From positions 24,333,001-24,397,000 of the forward strand of contig NC_135119.1 in the NCBI RefSeq assembly GCF_050908995.1: 64,000 nt of DNA, in the 5' to 3' direction. Source of the DNA: Andrena cerasifolii (lineage: Eukaryota; Arthropoda; Insecta; Hymenoptera; Andrenidae). Position 1 is the first letter of the stretch; each line of letters opens with the position of its first letter. Below, piece after piece: positions 37,452 to 49,207 of the stretch. The notes under the pieces were generated by a model. The model saw only the letters and a list, made by a program, of their open reading frames with translations. It made no database searches and was not told the DNA's origin. The position numbers and the translations under genes were made by a program.

Positions 37452-40400
37452 CTATTTTTCCACAAAATCTGTGTCGAAGTTGTAATCGTCAGAAGCCGAG
37501 ATGTTGAATCCTTCGAGTTGATCCGCCAAATTGGTAGCTGTTTTTTCTGTAAAATTCAAGTAGTCTTAAGCATCTCGGACACGGGTCATGAATAGTTACG
37601 CTAAGACGCGGGCGACGCGACGTACATACTCCAGACGCTGTTCCATTTTTTTTTCGTAATTTTAAAAGCCAGCAATAGATGTTTTGTTTATCTTCTGAGT
37701 GACTAACTTTCCACTTCGAATGATAGGCATAATTGCCAATAGGCATATTTACCTACCATTAGAAATAGAAAATTACCTAGCATTAGGCACAAGTCGCGGT
37801 TAATTAAATAATTAGTGTAAGTTACAAATAGTTTGCACGGTGTTGACGCGCTGGCGATTCGGGGCATAAGAGTGGCTATTTCAATATGTCAAATAGAATT
37901 TAAACCGAACTCGCGGATTCTATGAGGTTAACTGTAATTCTGACGGGGACTTGAGGCCCGATCTTACTAGATTTAACCAACTCTGTACGAGCGTGACACG
38001 ACGTGACTCTACGCGTGATTGTATAGTTTTGAACCGAAGAGGGTTGAAAGCAAAGGATTTATATAGTCCCAACATGTGTGGGGATTCGCTAGGAATCTCC
38101 ATATAAGGAAATCCTAGGCGTCGTCGTCGTGTCACTCCCGCTCCCATGGTCGTGATCCAGCTGGCCGAGATCATGACCCCTATTACTGGTATGTGATAAC
38201 CGAAAGGCTTTTAGGGCGTTTTCCCTTCGCCGCAGCGAGCTCGAAAAAACGGTTGAGAGCGGCGTATAGGAAAATTCCATATACGTAACAAGTACCTGTC
38301 AATTAATATTTAATGTCCATTAGGATGAAAAAACAGTTTTCAAGTAAACAAAATAATAATAACTATGTTTCGGCCGGTAGCAGAGACGGCCGTGCCGTGG
38401 TCCGATCAAAACGCGCGAAAGGCTTCGTAAAAATTTAAATAGGACTGATGACAGCGCCGCCAAGTTCACTATGTTTCGGCCTATTACTAGAGACGGCCGT
38501 GACACTACGTAAAAAAAAGGACCATTGAAACGGGAAATAACAGACTTTTTCATCGCGATGGCGTATGTAATCTGCCGCCCGTGTCCCTGCGGGTTAAAAG
38601 AACGCATTCTATATTAAGAAACAATAATTTTTTGGTCGCATACGCACCTCTCCTGGCTTGTTCCTTTTTCTGTTTCTTAAACTGGAGTTTGTTAATTTTA
38701 TTCAGCTTCTGATTGCCCTCAAGCTCCAACAGCGGATCCGTCTTCTTCTTCCTCGTCTCGCCCATCTTCTTCTTCGCAGTATCCATCTTCTTCTTTAATT
38801 TGTTTTGTATCTGAATTTGCTGCGCAAATTTATATTTATTAATGAACACCGTACTAAGAACACTATATTGCAATCACGCGTGAACATTAATTTACCGCTT
38901 CGTTCTGCTTCTGAAACTCTATTACGGAAGTGACTGGACCAGAACTTTCAATTAACGTGGAATCCGTAGGTAACTTCTCCACGGATTCTTCGAACGTATC
39001 GAGCATCATCTTTTCTTGCGCAGCGAAGCTCTCTATATCGAACTCCTTATTCATTTGAGTCACTATTTCCGCGGATACGTGGCAATTCGATTGTTCAGGT
39101 GGCACAGTGTAGTATCTGCAAAGGGAATACAGATTTTTAGATATCGCGGTACACAACAACATTGAACGCTTCTAACTACCTAATCTTGCCAGAATTCCAA
39201 TCTTCCAAGATGCTACGAGCAGCCGCCACAGTATCCGGTATGCCGCCTTTCTTGAACTTTCCCATTCTAGTCGCTTTCAGAGCAAAGAACTCGTCAGGCG
39301 TTGAAAATTCTTCTACGCTGTACATCTCCATTATCTGTTGCTTCGATACCCTCTTCAGAATCGCGGTTGCCGGTGTGTACGGATCTTTCAAGCACTGTAT
39401 TTTTACGGCATTTTTTAAAGCTACCGACGAGGCGTCAGGGTTCTCCCCTGGAGTCTGATTGGCAAACACTATCCCCGGGGAGTCCAGGAGCTTTATTTTC
39501 GAATCCAACTGTACTGCTTGCATAGCCTTCGTCACTCCTGTAGACAAGTGATTAGATGACGTAAAGGAATTAACGCGCTATACGCTCGAAACATTAGTGA
39601 ATATAATATACCTGGAGTGTTTCCCACGCTGCAGGCTCTACTCCGTTTCAGAGAATTAATTACGCTAGACTTGCCGACGTTCGGAAGCCCGACAACGCCC
39701 ACTCTAATACTAGTTTTAACATCGCCGGCATTTCTACAATAATTCGCCAGCAGTGACAAAAGTAATTCCGCGCCGAAGCATGTGCCACCTTGTATCATAC
39801 TCTCAGTTTTCTTCCCCAACTTTCTCCTGCCCAATCTCTTCGCTTGAACTTGAGTGGATGCTTTAAACGCAACAGCTGGTAAACTGCTACGCAAATACTT
39901 CAGCCACTGATCTAAGTTTTCCCTAGGTACTAAATCCGCCTTATTTAATACAATCACTAATCTTTTGCTCTCTTTTGCAGATTGCACTGCCTCCTCGACC
40001 TGTAACAGAAGAGAGTTATACGATACTCCTATATGTAAATATAGTTACAGCTTCGGTCAGGGGTGGCTTTAGCATACTTGGCACCCGGGGCAAGATTATC
40101 ATGGCGCCCCTCCAAGGGTACGAAAATCAATTAGCAGAATGGATATAAACAAATAAACAGATACAGCGGTGCCTCTACAGATTTAGCGCCCTGGGTGGTC
40201 ACCCTGTCTGCCCCCACCCCCCTTAAAGCCAGCCCTAGCTTCGGTGCATTTCACCTGTTTACATCTGGTTCCTAAAGGATCTCTAGCGTCGACAACTTCA
40301 AGAATGACATCAGCTGCGTCTAAAACTTTCTTGAATTCTTTGTAGTAGGCTTTCAGCGAATTCTCTTCCTTAGCTAGAGCATTCTTTATTTTTTCGTGAA

Positions 40401-40960
40401 CAGCAGGCACTTTCACCTCCTCGTGTCCCACTTGCTTGCTCTCTGCTGCTGAGACTAATCCTTGCAAACCTCCCTTGGCAAGCTCCTGCCGCTTTCTTTC
40501 ACGTGCAGCGTCGCGTTGCTTCTGTTTCTCCTCCTCGTGCTGCTGCTTCATAGCCTCCACTTCCTTCAGGATATCTTCCTTAAATGGACACTGATTTGGT
40601 ACTTCGATCAGCTTCCGTTTTTCTAGAAAATTCAAAGGAACGTTTACAATCTGCATAGAACCTCTGCATAAAGTTGTTCACTCGTGTGTTGTTTACTTTT
40701 CGGATGTTTCTTAGCCTCCTTCTTTAACTTCCGATTATGCTCGCGAACTTTCTTCTCGATTTTGTACCTCCTCCGAGCTGGCATTCGCTTACTTTGTTTC
40801 TCTGTAACGAATAGGGTATTAAATAAACTAAAAAAGAACAAAGAAAACATTGTATTATTGCGGACAATTTCGAGTAAACATAGCCTCCTACTCGTAAATC
40901 GCAAATAAATTAGCTTAAGTTGACGTATCTCTCGAACTTACTTAGACAAAATTTGGCCAT
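37452..40960 (-). CDS. GNL3: Nucleostemin / GNL3-type nucleolar GTPase, 574 aa
   Basis: Nucleolar GTPase of the YlqF/YRG (circularly permuted) class, used in large ribosomal subunit maturation and cell growth; the Drosophila counterpart is Ns1. Exons (minus): 40960-40942, 40801-40697, 40622-40255, 39999-39612, 39537-39180, 39115-38896, 38819-38648, 37546-37452. All introns are GT-AG and the total is 575 codons with TAG. Order seen: basic N terminus (KRMPARRRYKIEKKVREHNR, residues about 10-30) for nucleolar targeting; a charged coiled coil (EVEAMKQQHEEEKQKQRD); the opening strand ILEVVDARDPLGTRC; G4 NKAD (183-186); G5 KAS (210-212); G1 GLPNVGKSS (268-276); G3 DSPG (312-315); RYYTVPPE; a lysine-rich segment in exon 7; and an acidic end (SDDYNFDTDFVEK). 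The permuted motif order is the family hallmark. Length matches animal nucleostemins. Intron 3 carries a hAT MITE; intron 7 is 1.1 kb, while four introns are 64-76 bp. Confidence 0.97.
40058..40237. mobile_element. 180-bp hAT MITE in GNL3 intron 3
   Basis: A perfect 8-bp duplication GCTTCGGT flanks it (40050-40057, 40238-40245). The termini CAGGGGTGGCTTTA and TAAAGCCAGCCCTA are inverted with few mismatches, and CAGGGGTGG-type ends are typical of hAT elements. Removing the element and one duplication copy leaves a 67-bp intron, the size of the neighbouring ones. The insertion begins ten bases into the intron from the exon 3 donor. Confidence 0.9.
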
Positions 40961-42076
40961 TTCGGTAGATCTTTTAAATTAATCCTTCAGATTTATACGC
41001 AAAGCGTATAAACGTATTATCAAGTTAAAAAACACTCGGATTTATCACGTGCGGCACCAGCGTGCTCGCGACGAGAAGATAGGTTAAGAAAAGTCAGGAA
41101 GCAGGGCGGTAAACTTAAGAAAATGTAACGTGACGGAGATCAGTGCATACAGAAAATTAAACCAATTGTTGCGTGTTTCAGCGGGGATTTTGGGATGCGG
41201 ACGCAAGTTGGTGCCCGTGGAGCGCTATAACGTTCTGCTCGTCGGAGTGCGGGTGTCTTCAAATAAATCAAAGTACACAGAAGCTATTTTAAAGATAAAC
41301 TTTGAAGTATATTTTGAACTGCTCAGAAGGCTGGTTAGGAACCGAATGCCAGTAGCGTTAAGACATAACTGTTTGTCAGTCTGTTGACAAGATTGATCTG
41401 TCTTCTTACAAATTAACTCCTCGTTTTTCAGCTCCGAGCGCCCTACTCCTCCAATTTCGGCGTGTTCGTCCGACTCCCTCCTCGAATCGCTTCGTCCAAT
41501 CAAGACGATGACATCCTTCAAGTTTCGTCAGTGGGTTGTCCTTCAGCCATCTCTTCGTCCTTGGCCCTTCCTTCGCGCTTCCCTACACTATCGGCTGGTG
41601 GTCGAGGCACGCTTTTCGATTACATAGGCTACTTACATTACATACATATCTAACAGGTAGGTAGGCGCAAACCTTAGGATCAAGAAGACGTCGCCCGAAC
41701 AACGTTTATGACTTTCGGCCTTTTCGACCGGAGCTTTTACCCTTACAGAACGCCGGCAATTATTGGAAGCGAGGACAGAATTTTAAGTGGTTTTACGAGA
41801 CGAGCAGCTCTCGTATAATTCGACGAAATTTGGCACGCAGATGTGGAAGGAAAAGTTAAGCTATTTATTATCCTCGCCTGGCCTAACTGTAGTTTTGAAA
41901 ATTACTGAATCTAATCCCAGGCTCTCGTACGCCATCTGAGTTCAGGTATCAGCTACTAATATTGTACGAGCGCGTTCGAAAAACTGGCAAGGAAAAACCC
42001 TCCAGTAGCACAACGCCCTCTACGTGTTTATGAGTCCTGGCAATAAACTCTTCTTCGTCCTCCGTTTCAATCTCGT
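40961..42076. other. Upstream region of GNL3, no further gene
   Basis: Contains the GNL3 promoter and 5' UTR next to 40961. The plus-strand frame at 41130-41387 diverges from GNL3 but resembles nothing. 41400-42076 shows no recognisable feature. Confidence 0.45.
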
Positions 42077-42967
42077 TTAAGGCTGATATTCATAGTCGCT
42101 ACTTATTCTTAAGCAAATGCTTAAGCATGAGGCATCCTCTACTAACCTAGTACAGTGGTCCCCGGATTATTGACATACTTTTTTCCCTGGATCATCGGGA
42201 AAGACCTACCCACCCCACAGTTTTGCTTCCTCGGTGCGAGCGAGGGCCTTCAGTCCCGGGTAGACCGCCCGTTGACTGCCGAGAGCAATAAAACCGTTGG
42301 GTCGGCGAAAATACCCAGTAGAGAGAAATAAAATGTTCATGTTTTTGATAAATGTTCATGAAAGTATTACTAATGGATTTTTAGGATTTCCCAATGAAAA
42401 TGAGTTCAAATATGGAGAGATTCGGTCCATTTCTAGTGAACGTCAGTACGTTGACTAAATGTTGTAATTCACACACTGGAAAGTGTCTCCTTTTTAAAAT
42501 TATTACACACTATGCGATAACGCAGAAGAGAATTTAAATGGAGAATATCAACGACTTCACCAAATTGTAAAGTGTTTGCTGAAGATTGCTTGAATGCAGC
42601 CTCATTTTCGTCGACATAAACTCACCAATCCATTGGTAATACTCCCATCAAAGTGTAATCAGTAATATGAAAATTTTCATATTCAATACTGAATCTCAAT
42701 TCGTAGTCGACCGAGGGTCTCCCGCTGATGCGCTATTTCACTCACTCTCTGTTTACGTCGTTTAGTCTCCTTGTCAGACGGTTTGAGCGAGAGTCCTGAC
42801 AAGGGTCAGTTTATTAGGCACAGACTACTTCCCCTGCCCCGATTTATGGAGACTTCCCCGGTCCCGAATCTTTCTCGATAATCCGGGGACCACTGTGGCT
42901 AGTAAGGGATGCCGAATGCTTAAGCATTTGCTTAAGAATAAGCAGCGACTATGAATACCGGCCTAAA
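42077..42967. mobile_element. Outer palindromic MITE, split by a nested element
   Basis: The left arm, 42077-42150, contains ATTCATAGTCGCTACTTATT then CTTAAGCAAATGCTTAAGCA. The inverted right arm is 42898-42967. The arms of about 70 bp would have met at a short centre before the inner element inserted. Confidence 0.75.
42153..42895. mobile_element. Nested pogo/Tigger-like MITE
   Basis: Termini CAGTGGTCCCCGGATTAT (42153) and ATAATCCGGGGACCACTG (to 42895). TA precedes the left end; the right flank is TG, one change from TA. The CAGTGGTCC-type end and TA site suit pogo-like (Tc1/mariner superfamily) elements. There is no transposase; the 743-bp interior looks degenerate. Confidence 0.75.
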
Positions 42968-45857
42968 CCTTCCAGATCTGCTGTTCGCTTCGAACCCGCA
43001 TGCCTGCACTGCGTTCCACATTAGAACGTACTCGTTTCGCGCAGGGATATACCGTTGATTGGTTGTAAACCGGCAGAGAAAGTGCTACGACCAATCGCGA
43101 AAGTGCTACGACCAATCGCGTGCGTCAGATCCGTGGGAGCTGCGCAGATCGGTCGCAAATCGGTAGTGGCGTTGGTACGCTCTTATATGGAACGCAGTAA
43201 ATAAATATAATAAATATTTAAATAATAAATCTTTTCGCTGCAAATGATTCTGAATTACGCGCTGCATCTAGCCTCGATATCCCTATGTCTTATAGCCAAC
43301 TTCACGCAATCGCACATATCTAACCAGCGGAAACCGCAACGCAATTTAATTCAATTTTACGGAAACAAAAAGTTGATGTGTTTTCCTCGTGTTGTAATGA
43401 TTTTAATCATTCCCGATGTACGAACAGTAGATTGCAACAAAGCAGCCACTAGTCTACAGAGAAATCTAAAGGAATATTAAGGATTCAGGAATCTGGACTC
43501 CAATTAAGATCGGAGATTTGTAAAGTGTATAAATTATTTTGAATATCAGATGATGGGGAGGAAATTGAAACTACCGTGCGGGCGGTGCCACTTCACCGGC
43601 ACAGAGAGTAGAGATTTCAATGGCTCTTACGAGAAACTGAAAATCGTTGAGAGACAGTGAAAGGTGTGCTTGTATGCATATGAGGATTCTCACACTTTCA
43701 TTCCGGCCTGGCAAAAAAAAAAAAAAGCGGTTGTTTAGCGTTACAGAGGCGAGAGCGTGGTGGTAAGGTCGGGCTGGAAATTCTCATAAATTATTTCGTG
43801 CCGCGAAACCGCTGTTTCGTACATTTTCATTGAACAAGTGATACAATTTCTCCATTCTTATTCTCACGGTGTTACTTTCGTAGCAACATTGTTCCCGCGC
43901 TGAATCAAATTACCTTGCCATTCACTCGGGTTCGTGGCAGGGAATGTACTCTTCTTCCACGAAAACGGAAAGCGAGCCCATTCCGACATTCCTATACATT
44001 TCGCACGAGGAAACAAGCATGCCCAGTATTTATTACGCATTCTTTCGTAACACAAAATTAGCAGAACAGTCCTGTTACGTTCAACCGGAAGCCCACGTAC
44101 TCAACTACCCCACTGGAACGCGTTAGGTTAGATTTCCGAATTTCTCTGCCGGATATTTTCATCCGAAACCGCAATTGACGTTTGAAAGAAGATTCCTCCG
44201 GCTGTGCCCTCTCTGCATTCGATTCATTATCATGGAGGAGTGGTGGGGGTAGAGTGGGAACGTCGTGCATCGCCGGTAGACGGCGTGCGACGGACCAGTT
44301 CATTTCTGTAATGGCCGCTGTCTGGCGTTGTCGGTGATTCGGTCTCTTTGGCATTCCCTCGAGCCGAGCGGTTGCGTCGTTTATCATTCTTATTGCCGGA
44401 GAAGTAGATGCGCGTCGGCTAGGCGTGACAATAAGTGCGCGGTGCTCGGCAGTGCGCGGTGTACGTCTGGTGATAAGCGGCGAGTGCATCCTGGACGTGC
44501 GTGGTCCACCGAAGGAAATTCAAATCGGATGCGCGGTGGTGGCCGACTGTGTTTACGCGAGCCACGGGAAGGGTGATAGAGGCATCGCGGTGCAGGGTGG
44601 AGCGCGATGCGATTAATCCTCTCTCCCGGGGATCGACGCGTCGCCGTGTCGAGGAGCGCCGTCGATGGAAGCTTCCTCCTCGGACAGTAAACAAAAGTGA
44701 CAGCGTGCGCGGATGCCGTTCTCGGTCATGCCTCCCGTCCCGTCCGTGCCTGTCGACGCTGTTTGACGCGTTCTTCCTCGCCAGCGGTCCGAATTCCCTC
44801 GCGTGGTTCAAGGTCTTCTAAAATCATCCGGACGCCACGCTGCCAGCGGCAGCCACCCAGTAAGTTTCGCGGCGCCTTCGCGATCGAACGTGCCACCGTC
44901 CTCGCTGACAAGCGGGCCGTCAACCACGCGTTTTCCTCCCCTGCTACATTCGACGCGTTCCCGTATCGGCGTGCACGCGTCCCCTTCGCTGCAACGCGGA
45001 AAAACAACGGGGGGATAAACGACGCCCTCGTCGCTCCCAGGTACGTGCCTTCGATTTTCTTTTTCAACTCTCGAGACGGAGCCGCGTGGCACCGCTGTTT
45101 TCGCGTTTTGCGCCTGGATCCAGTGGCAGGGCCCGGCGAACTATGCTACACAGTGAGGAGGCATTTCGCGTTCGCACGTCGCGTTCTATGGTTTGCTCCC
45201 TCGTGCTGCCAGGTGTCACGCGCGGAGGGGAACAGTGTTGTTTTGTGGAACGTAATCGCGTCGGTTCTTCTTGTGCTTCCGACAGTGGCAGTGGTTGGAT
45301 GGGACTGTTGTATGTTAAATTCACTCTCCTGGCTTGGAGAAGCTACTGACGCGTGAAACGCGTGCTTAATTAACGAGCGCGGTCCGCGTTCCTGAAATTG
45401 GGACAGGATTTTCGGTCGCGAGGCTCGGTTCAAGTATTTCTCGCCTGGTAAGAAGCCGCTAGCAGCGTTTCTAATTAGATACACTCGGTCTCGTAATTGT
45501 ACTGTGTAATTTATCGCGAATCGCATTTCTCGTGTGTGAAAACGATCATCGTGGAAGAAGTAGCACTGCTTTGTAAATCAAATCGGCGTGCGTACAGCGT
45601 GCAATGTATCACCCGCGCGTTCAACCAACAGTGCACGCACACACGCGCCCGCGTTATTTAACAAATTCGTCCGCATTCCCGGGGCTAAGCGCTTGGCGAA
45701 ATTCTCAATTGCTCCGGTAACAAGTTTCATTTACAAACACGACACAACGTACTCCAAGCAAATGCAGCGGGCATTGACGTTTTAAAAAGCTTCCAGTTTA
45801 GAAAACGTTTAGGTGAATGGAGTCGTAAAGAATGCGGTTATTCGGAAGACTGACATT
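42968..45857. other. CpG-rich block, possible 5' end of the kinase gene
   Basis: 44.2-45.4 kb is GC- and CpG-rich and open in several frames on both strands (longest 44697-45356, plus). Such blocks often mark promoters and long 5' UTR exons. A good donor, CCCAG before GTACGTGCC, is at about 45041 (+). It lies 2.7 kb before the kinase-coding exon on the same strand, so an untranslated first exon here is plausible but unproven. A 78-codon frame at 43244 (+) begins with a signal-peptide-like stretch but has no other support. Confidence 0.35.
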
Positions 45858-46853
45858 TTCACGGGGAAGAATAATTTGTTTGTTTCTCCTTATTTTTTGT
45901 AACCGCAGCGTAAAATGTTCTCACTTGGTATTCATCTTGACTTTAGAAATTAGGCTTTAGATTGCACATTTAAAAAATTACTCTGTAGCTGCAAAATTCT
46001 CCGGTCGAGAATAATTTTCTTGTTACTCCTTATTTTTTGTAACCGCAGCGTAAAATGTTCTCGCTTGGCTTCTCACTTGGCCATTCATCTTGACTTTGGA
46101 AATTAGGCTTTAGATTGCACATTTAAAAAATTACTGTAGCTGCAAAATTCTCCGGTCGAGAATAATTTTCTTGTTACTCCTTATTTTTTGTAACCGCAGC
46201 GTAAAATGTTCTCGCTTGGTATTCATCTTGACTTTGGAAATTAGGCTTTAGATTGCACATTTAAAAAATTACTCTGTAACTGCAAAATTCTCCGGTCGAG
46301 AATAATTTTCATGTTACTCCTTATTTTTTGTCACCGCAGCGTAAAATGTTCTCACTTGGTATTCATCTTGACTTTGGAAATTAGGCTGTAGATTGCACAT
46401 TTAAAAAATTACTGTAGCTGCAAAATTCTCCGGTCGAGAATAATTTTCTTGTTACTCCTTATTTTTTGTAACCGCAGCGTAAAATGTTCTCGCTTGGTAT
46501 TCATCTTGACTTTGGAAATTAGGCTTTAGATTGCACATTTAAAAAATTACTCTGTAGCTGCAAAATTCTCCGGTCGAGAATAATTTGCTTGTTACTTCTT
46601 ATTTTTTGTAACCGCAGCGTAAAATGTTCTCACTTGGTATTCAACTTGACTTTGGAACTTAGGCTTTAGATTGCACATTTAAAAAATTACTCTGTAGCTG
46701 CAAAATTCTCCGGTCGAGAATAATTTTCTTGTTACTCCTTATTTTTTGTAACCGCAGCGTAAAATGTTCTCACTTAGTATTCATCTTAACTTTGGAAATT
46801 AGGCTGTAGATTACACATTTAAAAAATTACTGTAGCTGCAAAATTCTCCGGTC
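45858..46853. repeat. 140-bp tandem repeat, about 7 copies
   Basis: CCGGTCGAGAATAATTTTCT recurs at 46001, 46152, 46292, 46430, 46570, 46710 and 46848 (last truncated), spacings 151, 140, 138, 140, 140, 138. Each unit carries ACCGCAGCGTAAAATGTTCT and TTAGGCTTTAGATTGCACAT. Copies are roughly 95 percent alike by eye. The array lies between the CpG-rich block and the kinase exon. Confidence 0.95.
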
Positions 46854-47701
46854 GATACTACGGGCGTGAATTTTGTCCCATTAGAAAGTAATTCTACGTT
46901 CACAGGTGGCTTACATCTAAAAGGTCCCTAACAGGTGTAACAAGTTCCAAGAAATTCGCTTAGAAACATAACGCGTTCGCTGTCGGACTTTTAAATATCC
47001 TGAAATAAACGCAAGCTTTCTCCTCCATTCGCATTAGCTAGTGGACAATAAACTTGATAAATATGTCCCCAGTTTGAAATTAGGACACGGGTAGTCGATA
47101 CGCTGCGCAAAAGAGCGCGGAAGAGTTCGCATGTCTACAGTCACGATTTACCGTGCAAACATTAAATCGACCAAGGTCGACGTTGGCAGTGAGCGCGTTA
47201 AAAGTTACAGCAAATAAGCCGAGCAGCGGGTGAAACTTGACCGCCAACGCTAACGTCTTGCGTTGGGCGCAGTTTTCTTCCAGAAAAGAGCCAAAGTCCT
47301 CCTGCCGCGTATCGAGGCCGCTCGAGGAGGAGCGAAGATGTGCCAAGTTTCGTCGCTGCGGGTGCTCCGTCTGCTAGCTGAGTTCGTCGATGCCGACCGG
47401 TTGCCGCACTGCGTCCTCTGCTAGGACCATGCCCTAGCCTACGCTGCGATCTCGTTGCGTGATTCCCACTGCCAATACGCGATCGTAGACACCTATCCAA
47501 CCTACACAGAGAAATGCGATGAGATGCCGAGCTGCCGCTTGAACGACGCAGCTCGTCGCCTTGGAAGTCTTCCGGATCGAGCACCGAGAGGCGCCTCCGT
47601 TTGAACGACGAGCAACACTGACAACGTGGGATGCGGGGCGCGGAGACGAGGATCCTCCGTCCCGTCTCGAGCCTCACGATCATCTCGCGGTAGTCGCGAA
47701 A
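46854..47701. other. Immediate upstream region of the kinase exon
   Basis: The plus-strand frame is open from 47561 to the ATG at 47702, so this stretch may be 5' UTR exon or may hold a 3' splice site. No other feature was recognised. Confidence 0.4.
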
Positions 47702-49207
47702 ATGTTCGGCAAGGTGCCACCGTCCAACACGCCCGGGCCACCTTCCGCCGTCGGTCCGTCCGCCAAGTCCTGCGCCAGGCTGACGAGCACCACGTGCCTG
47801 CCGTGCTTCTCCGCGGACGAGACGCCTGGCATGGTGGCGGAGGAGAAGTCGAAGCCCTGGAGGCCCAAGGACAACTGCGTCCCGGTGGTCTCCGAGGCGC
47901 CATCCACCGAGGAGGGCAAGCCGAAACCTTGGAGGTCGAAGGAGAACTGCAACTCTGCTGCCGCAGTCTCCGAGGTGTCTTCTCTGATAGAAGACAAGTC
48001 TAAAGTTAGGAGGAGCAAGGAGGCCTGCGCAGTCTCCGACTGTCTCACGGTCGAGGACAAGAAGCCTCGGAGGTCGAAGGAGAGTAACGCGCTAGCTTCG
48101 GAGACGTCTCCCGAGGACAAGTCGAAGCCCTGGAGAGTCAAAGACTCGAGCAACTGCGGCGGTACGGAGTCTTATAGCGGCTCCCAGGCGTCCAGCTCTT
48201 CTTCGTCCAGTTCCTCTCAAGCGTCGGTCGCATACGTCGAGGTCAGCAGACCTTGCAGGACCGAGTCGACGAGCTGCTCCCTCGCGAAGAACTGCTGCAA
48301 GTACCCCGCCAAGGAGGCCTCCGGCCACGGAAGGAGCCACGGGAATCTGACGTCGAAGACAGGCGCCTCGACCATCCACAAATGCTCCTCCAACCCCAAC
48401 TGTCCCAGCTTCGCGAAGTCCTCGTGCTGCGCGACGGCCAATTGCACCGGCAAGTCGCAACGGGTACTTTGTTCCACCAGCCTGAGCAGCCTGAACGCGG
48501 AGCCCAGGGACGCGGCGAAGCACGGGAAGAAGCACGTCAGCTTGAACCGTGAGTTTCTCACGGGCAAAGAGCAACATCAGCCCGCTGGGAAGTCCGCCTG
48601 CAGAGAGTCGCAGAGGAACGGTCCCTCGTCCGCCAAGTCCTCCGCGAGGTCTACCGACGCAGGGTACTCGGTGTTGAACAGCAAGGGTCGACCCGAGGGG
48701 ATGGAGGAGCCGATGGACTCTTCGGCTCCGAACTTCCCCGCGATTTCTGCCACCGAGCCCTGCCAGAAGTCCGCCAAGCCGTACGGCGACGATACCGTGG
48801 ACTCCTCCCTAGCTTCGGCGGCTACGTCTAGCAGTTGCGAGAGGAATTGCCGAGGGGACTTCGCCACGTCCACCCCGTCCAAGGACTGGACGAAGGGCAA
48901 CGGCGACGCGTTGCAGCAGAGCTGCGTGTCCTGTCTGCCGCAAGACCTGCCTACGGAGCTGCAGCTGTCCTCGCCGAGGAGCTACAGGGACCGAGAGAAG
49001 TGCCGCGATCCGTGGCGACCCACCGAAATGGAAAGCAACATCTGCGGGTTGACGGTGTGCCCCAGCGACACGTTCCAGGACACCGGCACCAAAAGGAGAA
49101 CGGGCGCTTCCTGCCAGGCGCTGAGGCACGCGGTCGCCTCCTTGAACCGATTGGACGACTTCTACATGGAGAAGATCGGTGCTGGCTTCTTCTCTGAGGT
49201 CTTCAAG
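47702..49207 (+). CDS. TESK / center divider-type kinase, first coding exon
   Basis: Codes for the N-terminal 502 residues of a TESK-family (LIMK/TESK) dual-specificity kinase; relatives phosphorylate cofilin and control actin. The last 34 residues, ALRHAVASLNRLDD then EKIGAGFFSEVFK, are the TESK signature and glycine loop (G493-A-G495-F-F-S-E-V500). The exon stops at AAG before GTGAGA, at the position where I recall the vertebrate TESK1 exon ending. The start is the first in-frame ATG, with A at -3. The preceding 460 residues are low-complexity and rich in Ser, Lys and Cys. Five imperfect modules of the type EDKSKPWRSKENC occur at about 47-59, 70-83, 97-109, 118-129 and 138-149; then a poly-Ser run near 160-175 and a Cys-rich stretch. 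Vertebrate TESKs have a short N terminus here. The remaining kinase exons are not found before 64000. The Drosophila counterpart is cdi. Confidence 0.88.

Noticed and set aside
44697..45356. 219-codon plus-strand frame
   Set aside because: CpG-rich DNA open on both strands at once; arginine/alanine-rich peptide with no domain. Treated as a possible promoter or 5' UTR block instead.
47561..47701. Start of the kinase protein 47 codons earlier
   Set aside because: The opening codon there is TTG; the first ATG is at 47702 with a favourable A at -3.
48092..48577. 161-codon minus-strand frame opposite the kinase exon
   Set aside because: Shadow of the plus-strand TESK exon, Leu/Arg-rich as expected from the complement of its codons.
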